The notes beneath the pieces were generated by a model. That model had not been told where the DNA came from and made no database searches. It saw only the letters and a list, made by a program, of their open reading frames with translations. Of a DNA stretch of 64,000 nt, positions 34,893 through 45,436 are shown piece after piece. The translations under genes and the position numbers were made by a program. The DNA is taken from contig PDUO01000100.1 in NCBI GenBank assembly GCA_003008705.1, positions 1 through 64,000 of the forward strand. Reading direction: 5' to 3'. The DNA is from Pezicula radicicola. Lineage: Eukaryota > Ascomycota > Leotiomycetes > Helotiales > Dermateaceae. How positions within the stretch are numbered: the stretch's first letter is position 1; each line of letters starts with the position of its first letter.

Positions 34893-36081
34893 GACAGCAC
34901 CAGTGGGCAGAGAGTCTTTACCAATTTGGTATGACAGACATCCCGATCGTGAACGTGAACAACAATTGTTCGACTAGCTCTACCAGCCTACACATGGCTC
35001 GCCAGTCAATCTCCTACGGTGATGTAGTCTGTGTCATGGTGATAGGTTTCGAGCAGATGAAATCTGGAAGTTCTGGCCGTATGTGGTCTGACAGGGCGGA
35101 CCTTGTCGGCCCAATCGTGCAGATGATGAAGACTATGACTCCACCGAGTACTTCGTTGTTCCTAATTCAATGATTCCGAAATGCGGCCAGGGAGTACATG
35201 CAGAAGTAAGTGTCACCCATATTCCATGTTCATCGTTTTGACAATAGTAGATCGGGGGCAACGGCTTCGGATTTTCCAGAAGTCGCTTGCATCAATCACG
35301 AACATCCGCAACGAAATCTATATGCACAGTTCCAAGATATGTACAACCTAGAGGAGATCCAAAAGTCGGCCATGTTGTATGAGCCTCTCACGAAACTACA
35401 GTGCTACCCTACGTCAGATGGTGCGGTCACTGCTATCTTAGTGTCCGAAGCTTCCTTACAGCACGTCCACAACTAAGGGAAGATGCGATTCTAATAGCTG
35501 GCCAGAGCCTCGCGACCGATATTCCATCACTTTATGATGGCAGTGAAATCAGCCTCATCAGATACGGTATGGCACGGAAGGCGGCCGAGGCGGCAATGAA
35601 AGAAGGCAATGTCTCGGCAAGAGAAGGCAATGTCTGCGAACTCCACGGCCATTTCTCTGCGAACGAAGTTGTGTCACTAGAGGGTCTTGGACTTTGCGAA
35701 CCCAACAAAGCTTATAAGATGGTTCGAGCGGGTGATATCACTTATATCAAGAAGATGGTGGTGACCTCTTCTGGGGAACTTGTCTCAAAAGCACATCTAA
35801 TAGGCGCGACTGGAATTGCATAGTGTGTGGAACTTGTCTGGCACCCTCGTGGATAGGCAAACAACAGAATGATACCGGACACAAAGGTGGCTTTGCAACA
35901 TAACCTCGGTCTTAGAGGTGCTGTCGTTGTTGCGGTGTACAAACGACCTGATGGGCAGCCACCTGCACCGGTCTCGTCCGAGGAAGTTGGGCGCAAGACC
36001 GGTTTAGGCTACAATCTAGCCACTGGGGTGAAGGGATTCTCTATTGCACAGGTAGATCAGGTTCGGAGCAAGTCAGGTTGA
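34893..36081 (+). pseudogene. SCP-x-type 3-ketoacyl-CoA thiolase, nearly complete but broken
   Basis: The last step of beta-oxidation, thiolytic cleavage, belongs to this family. After an acceptor site at 34892 the sequence reads YGDSTSGQRVF. A frameshift follows, then QFGMTDIPIVNVNNNCSTSS, with the nucleophilic Cys in NNNCST. Then come CVMVIGFEQM, FPEVACINHEHPQRN, KLQCYPTSDGAVTAILVSE, LIAGQSLATDIPSLYDGSEI and VCELHGHFSANEV (catalytic His region of DCF/HGHF type). LVSKAHLIGATGIA follows, with the GHP His altered, and then NNRMIPDTKVALQHNLGLRG. The C-terminus ends QVDQVRSKSG, with no SCP2 domain. Stops are few: one near 35173, one at 35474 between overlapping frames, and two near 35821-35860 at former Gln and Trp. 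The first exon is missing. Confidence 0.87.
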
Positions 36082-36489
36082 AGCTAGGGGGGCTCTGTGA
36101 GACACTCTCGAGACTGCAAGCCGGATTCTGATTAGCTTAGGTTACCCAAGAGGATAAATTCGTCGGATCTAGTTTAGAATAACCAATCTTAACGTATTAA
36201 TGGGCATATCCTGGAAGCTTGGTCTAGGATAGCTTTATCCTATTACAAGTACATCGAGAGCGTGTTGCGTGCAACTGTGGGAGCACACGGGCAAAGTTCA
36301 ATCCCGAAAACGTTTGTCCCTTACTCACAGCAAATCACCGATCTTGATATAACTACAGGGTTTGGATTTACATCAAGATACAATGCCGTCATACTACACA
36401 GATGGGAGGAAATCTAGCAAGTGTCTTGATGCTCTTTATATTCTATAGTATGCTCCACTTTTAAAAGTCTCATAGACGTGACAGCTCTG
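36082..36489. other. Gene-free stretch between thiolase and ligase relics
   Basis: The two genes point towards each other here. Nothing else is seen. Confidence 0.45.
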
Positions 36490-37010
36490 TTGTATCTGCA
36501 ATTTTTCTTTCCCGTTGGTACTTTTCCATAAGAACTCTTCGTAGGATTTTGCTATACGTGTTCTTTGGGATCTCCTTAACGAGGACAATGCCGCCAGTAA
36601 TGCTCTTGAAGCTGGCTAATCGTGTTGAAGTGTAGTCCAGAACGGCCTTCTCATCAAGCTAATGCTCTTCGCCGGGTCTGAGAATGATGTAAGCTCTAAC
36701 CAACTCTCCAGCTACTGTAGATGCTGCTACCTTGCGCGCATTAGATGTCTCCGCCGTTGAAAGCGGTTCCCCGGAGGCTCCAATGACAGCAGCATCGACA
36801 ATGGAGAGATGGCTCATCAAGACGGCTTCAACCTCGCTAGGGGCGACCTGGAAGCCGCGGCTCTTCTCGGCCTACCTTGCACGACTCTGGTGCTCACCAA
36901 ATTTGTGGCAGAGCGTAGTCAGGACCTACATGTCAGTCAGAGGTCAGGTTGGACGAGGTCGCCTAGTCTGAGTAGTCCACAAACTTCCCCGCATTCCAGG
37001 TGACAGCATC
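36490..37010 (-). pseudogene. AMP-dependent acyl-CoA ligase, C-terminal domain only (copy 1)
   Basis: The minus strand from about 36880 reads RGFQVAPSEVEAVLMSHLSI, then VDAAVIGASGEP, then RAYIILRPGEEH, a stop, then LDEKAVLDYTSTRLASFKSI and VLVKEIPKNTYSKILRRVLM. This is the mobile C-terminal domain of 4-coumarate-CoA-ligase-like enzymes. The final motif, normally PKNxSGKILRR, still has the catalytic Lys but lost its Gly. A small insertion after GEP (about 15 residues) is unusual. The large N-terminal domain is not recognisable upstream, where the thioesterase relic begins on the other strand. Confidence 0.82.
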
Positions 37011-37214
37011 TCGGCTGGCGGTCGACGTCAAGCGCACCTCTTCGCACGCCTTTTGCTATCACCGCGATATTGATGTGCCATCTCAAGGATCTCCCAGTGC
37101 CCGGGCTCCTTTGCACTCAACAAAATTGCTTCGTTGTGACATCGATGGTCTCTCATCGGCTCTTCCCTTCGTGAGCCTCTTCGTTCTGGTAGTGTCTCGG
37201 CGTCTTTATTGCAG

Positions 37215-38204
37215 ATGTCGCTGGTCAAGAGCCCCGAGCTCTCAAAGATTGAGGAAGCTCTCGAATTGAGGCCTTTGGAAAATTTATTTGCTAAGTCAAT
37301 CCCTTCGTTTCAAACACTGGCTCCCCTAACACATGGTTTACGTTCAAGGATTCATTCGCAAGCAAACTCCCATCATGGCGTCCTGCTGGTGCCAGAGGGA
37401 TATTTGGAGGGACCTTGATTGCGTAGTCTCTTGTGTCGGAATTTTCATACCCGCATCGTCCACGTACGTCAAAACAAACATGTTATCTTTACGAAAATGG
37501 CGAGTTTCACGAAAGCACAGTCAGATACAGAATGTATTCGGCATAGTACACCGCTTATAGGTCGTCTGTCACCGGCACCTGATGCGAAAGCTGTGGAGAC
37601 ATCCTCCTTGAGCCAAGTAGATGAGGCTATGGAGTGCGTCCTCGCTCCGAACATGAATGGTATACGGGCACTCTGAAAGGCGCTTGACTTTCGACGTTGT
37701 TAACTTGGCCAGGTCATGATTTGCTACCGTACCAGAAGCGAGTACACCAATGGATTCGGGGCGCGAGGCCACATTTCACAGCCCTCCGGCCACTCTATTC
37801 ACGCTCAAGCACTGGCTTGCTTTTCGGACCGCTGCCTTTTTGGCTCACTTTCTTGCATCTTTCAGGTGTATCAGTTCGAAGGCGCATCGGGCGAAGCATT
37901 GCGAGCTTTGTACTCTGAAACCGAAACCGAGGATATCATGAGAGGGAGAGAAATCAACACAAATCCAGAGATAAAATTCATGGTTTCATTGGATCGTACG
38001 ATGTATTTCCATAATCTGGCTGATTTCCGTGCAGACGATTGGATTCTGATGGAGTCGGAGACAACTTGGGCGGACTGTTCCAGAGCACTAGTTATGCAGC
38101 GCATGTACAATAGCAGCGGGAAGTTGATTGCCACATGTGTCCAAGAGGGACTGGCGAGATTGTCTGGTTCGGCACACAACAACAAGCAGGCCTCAAAGAT
38201 ATGA
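37215..38204 (+). pseudogene. TesB-type (peroxisomal) acyl-CoA thioesterase II
   Basis: From the ATG at 37215 the protein reads MSLVKSPELSKIEEALELRP. After an intron-like gap follow GARGIFGGTLIA, a TAG (former Gln) and SLVSEFS, typical of the first hot-dog domain. The second hot-dog is well kept from 37777 on: HISQPSGHSIHAQALACFSD, then FMVSLDRTMYFHNLADFRAD, then DWILMESETTWADCSRALVM and GKLIATCVQEGLARL. The last frame is open from 37716 to its stop at 38204. The enzyme frees fatty acids from CoA esters inside peroxisomes. A C-terminal peroxisomal signal of the SKL type is replaced by SKI. The N-terminal half has one clear stop and doubtful frame, so I call it a pseudogene with moderate certainty. 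Confidence 0.78.
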
Positions 38205-39083
38205 TATAGAAGAAAAGAGCTCCTCTCAAGAATGTACTGGAGATCCGATGAAAACGATGACTAGAGAATATACCCGGATTAGACAAGTTCCACAAGGTCA
38301 GTGTCCTCACTAACCAGGATGGCCTGAACAAGTGCTTCCTATATGTTGTCTTCTACTAGTATCTAATTCATTAATTCTATACCACCAATAACCTCGCTGC
38401 TATCCATTTGATTGTCAAAAATAATTTCACTAAAGCAAATGCGTCGTCAGTACATGGCAATTGTACCGGTACCGAGGTGCGATGCACCAAGGCACCTTTC
38501 CCAATATATATCCTCTCCTTGTATTGCACTCAAGTACCAAAGCATTATTATAAGGGAGGATTATAAAAGGAGCGGTGGTAGTGAGAGCAGGACCCTTTTT
38601 GTACACACATATATGTCTACTTCTTCCTGATCTTGCAATTGACCAGTCAAATAGCTCTATTGCATCCATCAAAAACTTCAATTAATAAGTGACCAATTAG
38701 ACGATTGGCGAATAAGGACCATCCAATACATAAAATCCTTGTATTAATGAACACCAGTGTAATCGCTTAATTAGAACAACACCCTACTGAAACGATCGAC
38801 TAAGCTCGAGTATTTACTTATGTACTACAAGATGCTACGCAACAAAAGTTCTAATATTATCCCTAGCCACGACCACATGACCTCGCCGACCCAGCTACAT
38901 TCCCAAAGATTTATGAAACTATGGCAAGGCCTGGGCCTCAGCCTTTTTGGTACTCCACCTCCAGTTCCGAAGCAAGTGGTTTTCATAACTTGCCTCTGGG
39001 CCTCTGCGCGTAGGATTTGGATATTTTCAAACCCTGCCGGGCACCTAAGTTCAACATTACATCTTCAGCACCACCTACGATTG
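38205..39083. other. Gene-free stretch
   Basis: I see no supported gene. A 96-residue plus-strand frame at 38820-39110 has no motif and overlaps the end of the acyl-CoA dehydrogenase relic. Confidence 0.45.
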
Positions 39084-40460
39084 TCAGTGTGGAACAATGG
39101 ATTCAAATGAAGTTGGAGTCGGGCGTGGGCTTGACGGAAGGAATACATCCGGAATAATCAATAACATCGCTCTAGGGGCATTGGCCTCGATCCGAGCACC
39201 TTGTCCGGTTTTCGTCATACCAAGGCCACCCAGTAGTTTCTGGCACTCGTCTGTCACATATTTCGTGACAATACCAGCATGTGCTTTGAGCAGCGCGGTC
39301 TCGCCGCCTAGTAGTCTGTTCGCTTCTGCGTAGCTCATATTTTGGACTTCGTACAGGATTTGCTCGGTCCAAGTGTGTAAAGATTTGATTTGTCTGCCTA
39401 TCTGTGTAAATTTCCATCGCACAACAGGTTGTTCAATCAGTAGCTTCTCAAATGCTTGACGCTTGTGGGCCCACTCCATTGCCTGCCTCAAGGAGGCACA
39501 CTCGGGACATGCTTAAACCCTAGAACCCAACAAGAAGGCGTTCGTGATTGAAGTTACTAACCAAATAGCGGAACCCGTTGCCTTCAACACCAATCAAGTT
39601 TGAGACGGGAACATTAACATTTTCGAACGTCACATATGTAGTTTTTTCTTGTCCATCTATGCCGAGCTGCATTGCGCGCGTGTTCACGCCCTCAGTAAGA
39701 GGTAAAAGAAGGAGAGATAAGCCCAAGAAGCCAGGGCCCCCGGTGCGAACCAGAGCCTATGATCCTGTTAGTTGTGTCGGGGTACCACAGAAGGACTTGG
39801 AAAGTGTATAGTAAAGTAGTGGGAGTTGGAACCATTTGTGATCCACTTCTTCTCTCCGTTGACAATATAATACTTTCCGTCTACTGATTTTGTGGCTGTT
39901 GTATTGATATTTTTCAAGTCAGAGCCGGCATTCGGTTCGGTGGCCGCAAAACAAAGACGCTTCTTGCCAACTAGGATCTCGGGGATGGTCCTTGAAGTGA
40001 TAAGCCTATGCATTCTACCCAAAGACAAAATAGACTCACCTCTGTCTTAACTCCTGTGAACCAAATCGTTGCAACGGTGGAAAGCCCACCACCTGCGAAG
40101 ATAACTCGTGGTCAGTGTCGAGCGTGCAACAGGGAGCATGGGAGACGGAGGGGCGACGAACCAGGCCATTTAAGGCGCTTGGGAGACTGGGCCATTCGCG
40201 ATATAATTCATACCAGAGAATGAAGTCGTGGAACCCATCCCACTCATCAGACTTGACGCTAGCAAAAAGGGGGTAATGTACTAGGTCTTTGGGTATTGTT
40301 GCTCTAACACCGATGGGTAACAGCAAGCCGGCTGCAGCACATTTCTCGTAGGCATCGTTAGGTTTGACATCCGTTGGTTCTACCAGGTTCTGTATCGATT
40401 AGCGAAAGGGCGTCGAGCAGAGCACGAAGAGAGTCACCGTGAGCACCCAACTCCATAATG
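39084..40460 (-). pseudogene. Acyl-CoA dehydrogenase, copy 1
   Basis: Pieces in order on the minus strand: NLVEPTDVKPNDAYEKCAAA, LLPIGVRATIPKDLVHYPLF, DEWDGFHDFILWYELY (40326-40200), then 40028-39830 with KRLCFAATEPNAGSDLKNI (FAD-binding signature) and KYYIVNGEKKWITNG. 39726-39520 follows with TRAMQLGIDGQEKTTYVTFE and SNFNHERLLVGF, and 39491-39084 with EWAHKRQAFEKLLIEQPVVR, AHAGIVTKYVTDECQKLLGG and GMTKTGQGARIEA. Introns of 50-100 bp separate the blocks. The enzyme introduces the first double bond of beta-oxidation. The last block is intact in one frame. Damage includes PAGADR-type frameshifts near 40150 and changes such as RFGSQEL. Confidence 0.85.
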
Positions 40461-40834
40461 CATCCCGGAACCTGTAATGGCTCTCCTTATAATACAGGGA
40501 AGGACGGCTGTAGTACCTAAACCTCGTTGTCAGAAATGCCTAACAGCTACCCTAGTCATATGAGGCCATCTAGAGAAGATAGTTTTAGAACCTCTAGCTT
40601 ACTAGGAAGGATCTGTCCACGGCCTCGTATACCCAAAAACCGTAGACTGCGGCATTCTTTGTAGAGACTTATCGAGTTCACTAGCGAAGGGCCCAATGCA
40701 CTTACTTAAATGGAGTTTGGATTGAGAGGAACTTATTAGTTGTAGTCAAGAGGCTTGTAAAGTATAAACGCCCAACCAGTCTTAATTACTTTATAACTTT
40801 CGAGGCAAAAATAGTACATCGGTTATTTGATAGT
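40461..40834. other. Gene-free stretch
   Basis: No motif is seen. The N-terminal domain of the ligase fragment that follows would be expected here but is absent. Confidence 0.4.
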
Positions 40835-41155
40835 AGGTCGCCCCGGCCGAGCTGGAGGATCTACTACTTGGCTAGCCTGATGTCGAGGACTGCGCTATGC
40901 TGGGTGTGTATAACGATCACAGCGGCGAACGACCGAAGGCGTATATTGTGTTGAAGCCCGGTGTGAAGCCGAACGACGCCATCGGAAAGTAGTTAATTCA
41001 ATGCGGGCAAGAGAGACGAGTGCGGTATAAATGGGTGAGAGAGGTCGAGTTTATTGACGCCGTGCCAAAAAACGTGAGTGGGAAGATTTTAAGGAGAGTT
41101 GCGGGAGAGGGAGCGAGGTGCAGAGAGAGGGTTTGTTGTCAGGGACCAGACGAAG
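40835..41155 (+). pseudogene. AMP-dependent acyl-CoA ligase, C-terminal domain only (copy 2)
   Basis: The frame reads APAELEDLLLG, a stop (former Gln or Trp position), PDVEDCAMLGVYNDHSGERP, then KAYIVLKPGVKPNDAIGK, a stop, and ERRVRYKWVREVEFIDAVPK. The A10 motif NVSGKILRRV with the catalytic Lys is intact. It belongs to the same family as the fragment at 36.5-37.0 kb but is a different gene, as the sequences differ clearly. Only about 100 residues are left. Confidence 0.82.
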
Positions 41156-41607
41156 TGGAAGGATTATAAGAGAAGATTTTAGAGAGGCCGTAGTGACATC
41201 GTTTTAAGATAATCAGCTTCATATTTTGATAAAGCGAATTTGTGACTACTGCTTTCTTTACGGGAAGTACTAGGAGGTAATCACGAGTCAAACATGGGCC
41301 ATTTGAAGTAATTTCGTTGGGGCCTTCCAAACCTATCTTCATGGCTTTGACAAGCAACAAGGAGAGCTCATCATAATGTGAAGGTCAACTATACAACAAA
41401 GTAAATCGATTTCATTATGGGGCTATATATCTATAACTTCTCGAATTCCGCCGGGATTGACATCATGGTCACGGAGATCAGACCAGTCGCTCTGAGGGTT
41501 TCCCTCAAAACAGCTCGGTTAACGCAAGCGAGGTCATTGTGGGCGCCATGTAAACGCTGCTGCTGGAGACGAAATAGACGTCTTTGGATCAACTATTCAA
41601 GCACACC

Positions 41608-43615
41608 ATGAATAATTTCATATTTCAATGCCGTTCTTCTCCGCTAGCAAGCCGGGCCATAATCAGTCCGCTGCAAAACAAATCACAGAGCTGCCGTCCA
41701 CAGTCTACTTTCCTTCGGTTACAACTCTGCGCCTTCTCCACTCCTGCTTCTTCTTTCCAGAATAGTCGAGCCATCAGTATCGTCGAGGTTGGACCCAGAG
41801 ATGGACTACAAAACATAAAGCAATCGATTCCCACCGCGACCAAGGTGGAACTAATACAACGGCTAGCTGCAACGGGTCTCCGTGATATCGAAACGACCTC
41901 GTTCGTCTCACCAAAACGGGTTCCTCAGCTTGGAGATGGAGCGGAGGTCATGAGCCAAATCCTACCTCTAGTCCAGCAGTAGTAGCTGGGCGAGATTCGG
42001 TTCCCTGTATTAGCTCCCAACGCAAAGGGTCTAGAGAATGCGAAGAAATACGGGGCGAAAGAGGTCGTTGTGTTTGCTTCAGCTACGGAGGCGTTTAGTA
42101 AGAGTAATCAGAACTATACGGTTGATGAGGCGCTGGCGCAGGCTCAAGAGGTAACCGAGAATGCCCTAAAGCAAGATATCGTAGTCCGAGGGTGAGTTTC
42201 AAAACATTAGTCGATACAATATAGGGGGGAATTATTGAATCACTATATAACAGGGTTGTATCTTGCATATTTTCCGATCCTTATTCTGGCCAACAGCTCC
42301 GGAGAGCGTTCTACGAGTCGTGAAACGGCTGCTGGACATGGGTTGTTGTGAAGTCGGCCTGGGAGATACGCTAGGAGTTGGGACCCCTAAGGATACTTAG
42401 ATGTTGTTGGAAGTTCTCAAGGAAATTCCCGCACATAGACTTGTAGGTCATTTTCACGACACATATGGTCAAGCTATAGCAAATTTGGGTTAAGCTTACG
42501 ATATGGGATTACAAACTTTTGATAGTAGTGTCGCTGGTCTCGGCGGATGTCCTTATGTTGTTGGCGCAAAGGGCAATATAGCTATGGAGGATGTAGTCTA
42601 TACACTGGAGAAGTCGGGCATCAATACTGGTATCGACCTCAATAAATTGATTTCAGCTAGTGAATGGATTTCACAACCTCTTGGCCTGCCGTATAGGAGC
42701 CAAGCAAATACAACATTATCGGCGGCCATAAAATCTTCCTCTATACCTGTCTCAACACCACCCTCACGGTCATGGAAAGTTGTCGAAGATACGGGAGAAT
42801 ATCATATCGCTCGATCAGGGACTGCGATTAAGATCACATTGACCCGGCCTAAGAATAGCAACGCTCTAACCAACAGAATGCTTGAAGGACTGACTAATCT
42901 ATTCAGAACTCTAGCTCATGACACATCTATCTTCCATATCATACTAGCAGCCGAGGGCAAGTATTTTTGCACTGGGATGGATTTGAGCGGTAATACAAAT
43001 ACTTCTGACATGTCCGCCGAATCAAGTTACTATTCCAAGGTGGTTGACTTATATTCTGCCATTGATTATACTCCGCAAACGACCGTCGCCATGATCGACG
43101 GGCCATGTTTTGGCGGTGGTGTCAGACTCGGGTTCGTGTACGACGTACACCTCACATCTTCCCAAGCTCGCTGGACCCGAAGCGAAATCAAGCTTGGAAT
43201 AAGCCCTGCCATCATATCCAAATACATGGTGCAGGAGTAGGGTGTCTCATTCATACGAAAGGCGATACTCTCGGGGCGGGAAGTTGGATTTGTAGAGCTA
43301 CAGTGAATGGGAGCTGTCTATGGGATCTACGATAGTAGAGAGGCATTGGATCGAATAGTGGAGGTCTACCTAGATCAACTAAGTAGGTGCGGGCCTTGGT
43401 CTACAGTGGTATACAAAGAGTTGATTAGACTAGGTTGGTCTGGCCCGGAAGGGAAGGCTCAAGAGGAAAAGATCAAGAAAGCATTTGGGGATATAATGGC
43501 GCCTGGCTCCGAAGGCGAATTTAGGATTAAACAATTTCAGAAAAAGACGAAAGGGGTCGATTGGAGTAAATTCTGGGGTAATCATACGGCGAAAGTTTAC
43601 GAGAGATCTCCGTGA
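41608..43615 (+). pseudogene. HMG-CoA lyase fused to enoyl-CoA hydratase/isomerase
   Basis: From the ATG at 41608 about 55 Arg/Ser-rich residues without acidic ones form a likely mitochondrial presequence. The HMG-CoA lyase domain follows: SIVEVGPRDGLQN (metal and catalytic Arg/Asp), IETTSFVSPKRVPQLGD, VLAPNAKGLENA, DMGCCEVGLGDTLGVGTPKD, LVGHFHDTYGQAIANL (metal HxH) and FDSSVAGLGGCPYVVGAKGN, where GGCP holds the catalytic Cys. After a linker near residue 370, an enoyl-CoA hydratase-like domain starts at about 42780: KITLTRPKNSNALTNRMLEG, GKYFCTGMDLSG, MIDGPCFGGGVRLGFVYDVH and RWTRSEIKLGISPAI. It ends at 43615. One intron, 42193-42252, is visible. Defects: paired TAGs after VQQ, TAG for Gln after PKDT, TAA after NLG, TAG for Trp after MVQE and one frameshift near 42300. 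Confidence 0.9.
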
Positions 43616-44300
43616 CCGCCTGTCCCAAGAAACAGATTTCAAAATCGTTTCTGTCAAACCAGCCAGTGACACACACATCGCCTAGCCGTTTTCCCTCCTA
43701 CAACCCCCTTCGCGATAACCAAAGTTGTACTAATTTACAAGTATGAAGGCTCTGCCTGAAGCAAGAGGTAGCTAACAAATGCTTTACACAATATAGGCAT
43801 GTCAGATTGAGCTTTAGAGATTGCCAACAGAGCGTAGTAGGCCACCTACCAAAGCTTTTGTGGGTCAAGACACGACTAACTCAAATAACAGCATATGAAA
43901 GCTCTACTTAATATCTATTTACGGGACACGAGACAACTCGAGAAAGGAATAGGTATCAACTCGACTATCGCGGCCGATCAAACGTACCATCATACAAGCA
44001 GACCAATATATCTTCCACACAAGCCAATGCTATCTCCTATATATTTGTGACCACTGCCAATAATCCAGTCTAGCTTGGATCATTACATGATAGTATGTCC
44101 AGTTTTAACACATATACACATTAGTACTCAACACGATCTAATCTACAAGGTCGACTTAATAGGGGGTCTGGATCGAATTTGGTATTCCTTCATGAGTTTC
44201 TAAATTTTCTTTTCCTGTACTACTATTTTCGCTATCCTATCTCGCTAATTAGTTAGTTTCTTAGGACCTTAAAGTACTATATCATACCACTTCGTGCTGT
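43616..44300. other. Gene-free stretch
   Basis: Two relics point towards each other here. No other feature is seen. Confidence 0.45.
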
Positions 44301-44304
44301 TTTT

Positions 44305-44690
44305 GTTTTCCATCTGACCTAATTGCACAGCATGGACCTTGTCTGGTCTATCTCCTAGTCTTATTGTACGAAAGTGGGACTACAATCTCGCTAGTGGAAA
44401 ATCTTGACTTATGCCTCCGCCACTGTGGGATTAAATAGCTCGATCTAGCACAGTGTACACCATTGAGGGTACCATAATCTTCGCCATCGCGATCTCAGCC
44501 ATAGATGCTTTAGCATCGCCTTAATCGATTGTATCTACTGCATTAAGAACAACTAGGCGGCCGGCGTCGATCTCGATCCTTAAGCGAGCAATCTAGTCTA
44601 GAATTACACTGTACTCTAAGAGTAGCTTGCCGAAGGTGGAGCGCTGGTTGACGCGGGCAATTAAATACCTAAGATCATTGATTTAGCCTC
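44305..44690 (-). pseudogene. Acyl-CoA dehydrogenase C-terminal fragment, copy 2 (ACAD10/11-like)
   Basis: The minus strand reads NDLRYLIARVNQRSTFGKLL, then LEYSVILD, a TAG, IARLRIEIDAGRLVVLNAVD, then GDAKASMAEIAMAKIMVPSM, VLDRAI, a stop, SHSGGGISQDFPLARL, a stop, and DRPDKVHAVQLGQME. This is the C-terminal helical domain of an acyl-CoA dehydrogenase of the ACAD10/11 group, with the VSQDFPLA and PDEVH motifs in recognisable form. At least four Trp or Gln positions are stops. The N-terminal two thirds are missing. The regulator relic joins directly upstream. Confidence 0.83.
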
Positions 44691-45030
44691 TGTATATTTT
44701 CAGTGGTGTACTCAAGATAGCACGGAAGGAATTAGAAATATCATGGTTGCGTATAGATGAATGGCTGAGGCTGGCATTGCTAGGATGTATACTCTTATTC
44801 CTCCTCGACTCTGGTACGACGTACTCGACCTGATCTATGCGACAATTTGTACATGGGCTTCCACTTTGGACGACATTACAGCGAATCTTCCTCCCACGGC
44901 AAGAGTGGCAGGCTTTGGTTGACCGGTGTCTAGCAGTACGCTGTATATTCTCTGATCGAGATGTGGACAAATTCTGCTTGAATGGTGGGGAAGATGTAGG
45001 TGCTGTCTCAGTGCCAGCTACAGTAGCCAT
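44691..45030 (-). pseudogene. Zn2Cys6 DNA-binding protein, last zinc-ligand Cys lost
   Basis: From the ATG at 45030 a Ser/Thr-rich start leads to KACHSCRGRKIRCNVVQSGS and PCTNCRIDQVEYVVPESRR. This is a GAL4-type cluster with C-x2-C-x6-C-x8-C-x2-C, but the sixth Cys is Tyr (codon TAC at 44821-44823, a G-to-A change from TGC). After about 115 residues the frame stops, and sequence of an acyl-CoA dehydrogenase follows on the same strand. The regulator has therefore lost its middle homology region. It may once have governed the neighbouring catabolic genes. Confidence 0.83.
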
Positions 45031-45430
45031 GTTGAATTGGAAGCATGTGTACTAAGCTGTCACTTTACAATATTGTTCCGCCCGTGTAACTAAAGGCTAA
45101 GATCGGGGATGCCAGAAACGAATGTTGAAAAAAACTGACTGGTAGGCACAAGAGCTGAAGCCGACGATGAAGATGGGACGACAGAAAACAGAGCAGGAAA
45201 GGGGAAATGGGAAATCGGCTCAGTAGTTTCTCCCACCACCAAACCCCACCAAACTCTCAATCCCGCATATATCCCCGACAGAGCCATACCCGCGGCATTG
45301 GTGGTACAGTAGGAATGGCTGTAAAGCCATCAAGCACGAATATCCCGTTTTACTTTGAAACTTCATATCAGGTTATATCTAGTCATATCTTACTAGTGGT
45401 GCAACCTAAGAGACAATGTCGTCTGGAATC
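45031..45430. other. Divergent region between regulator and second Fox2-like relic
   Basis: A would-be shared promoter. I see no reliable motif. A 93-residue plus-strand frame (45207-45488) is mostly chance and only its end belongs to the Fox2-like relic. Confidence 0.4.
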
Positions 45431-45436
45431 CTTTGA

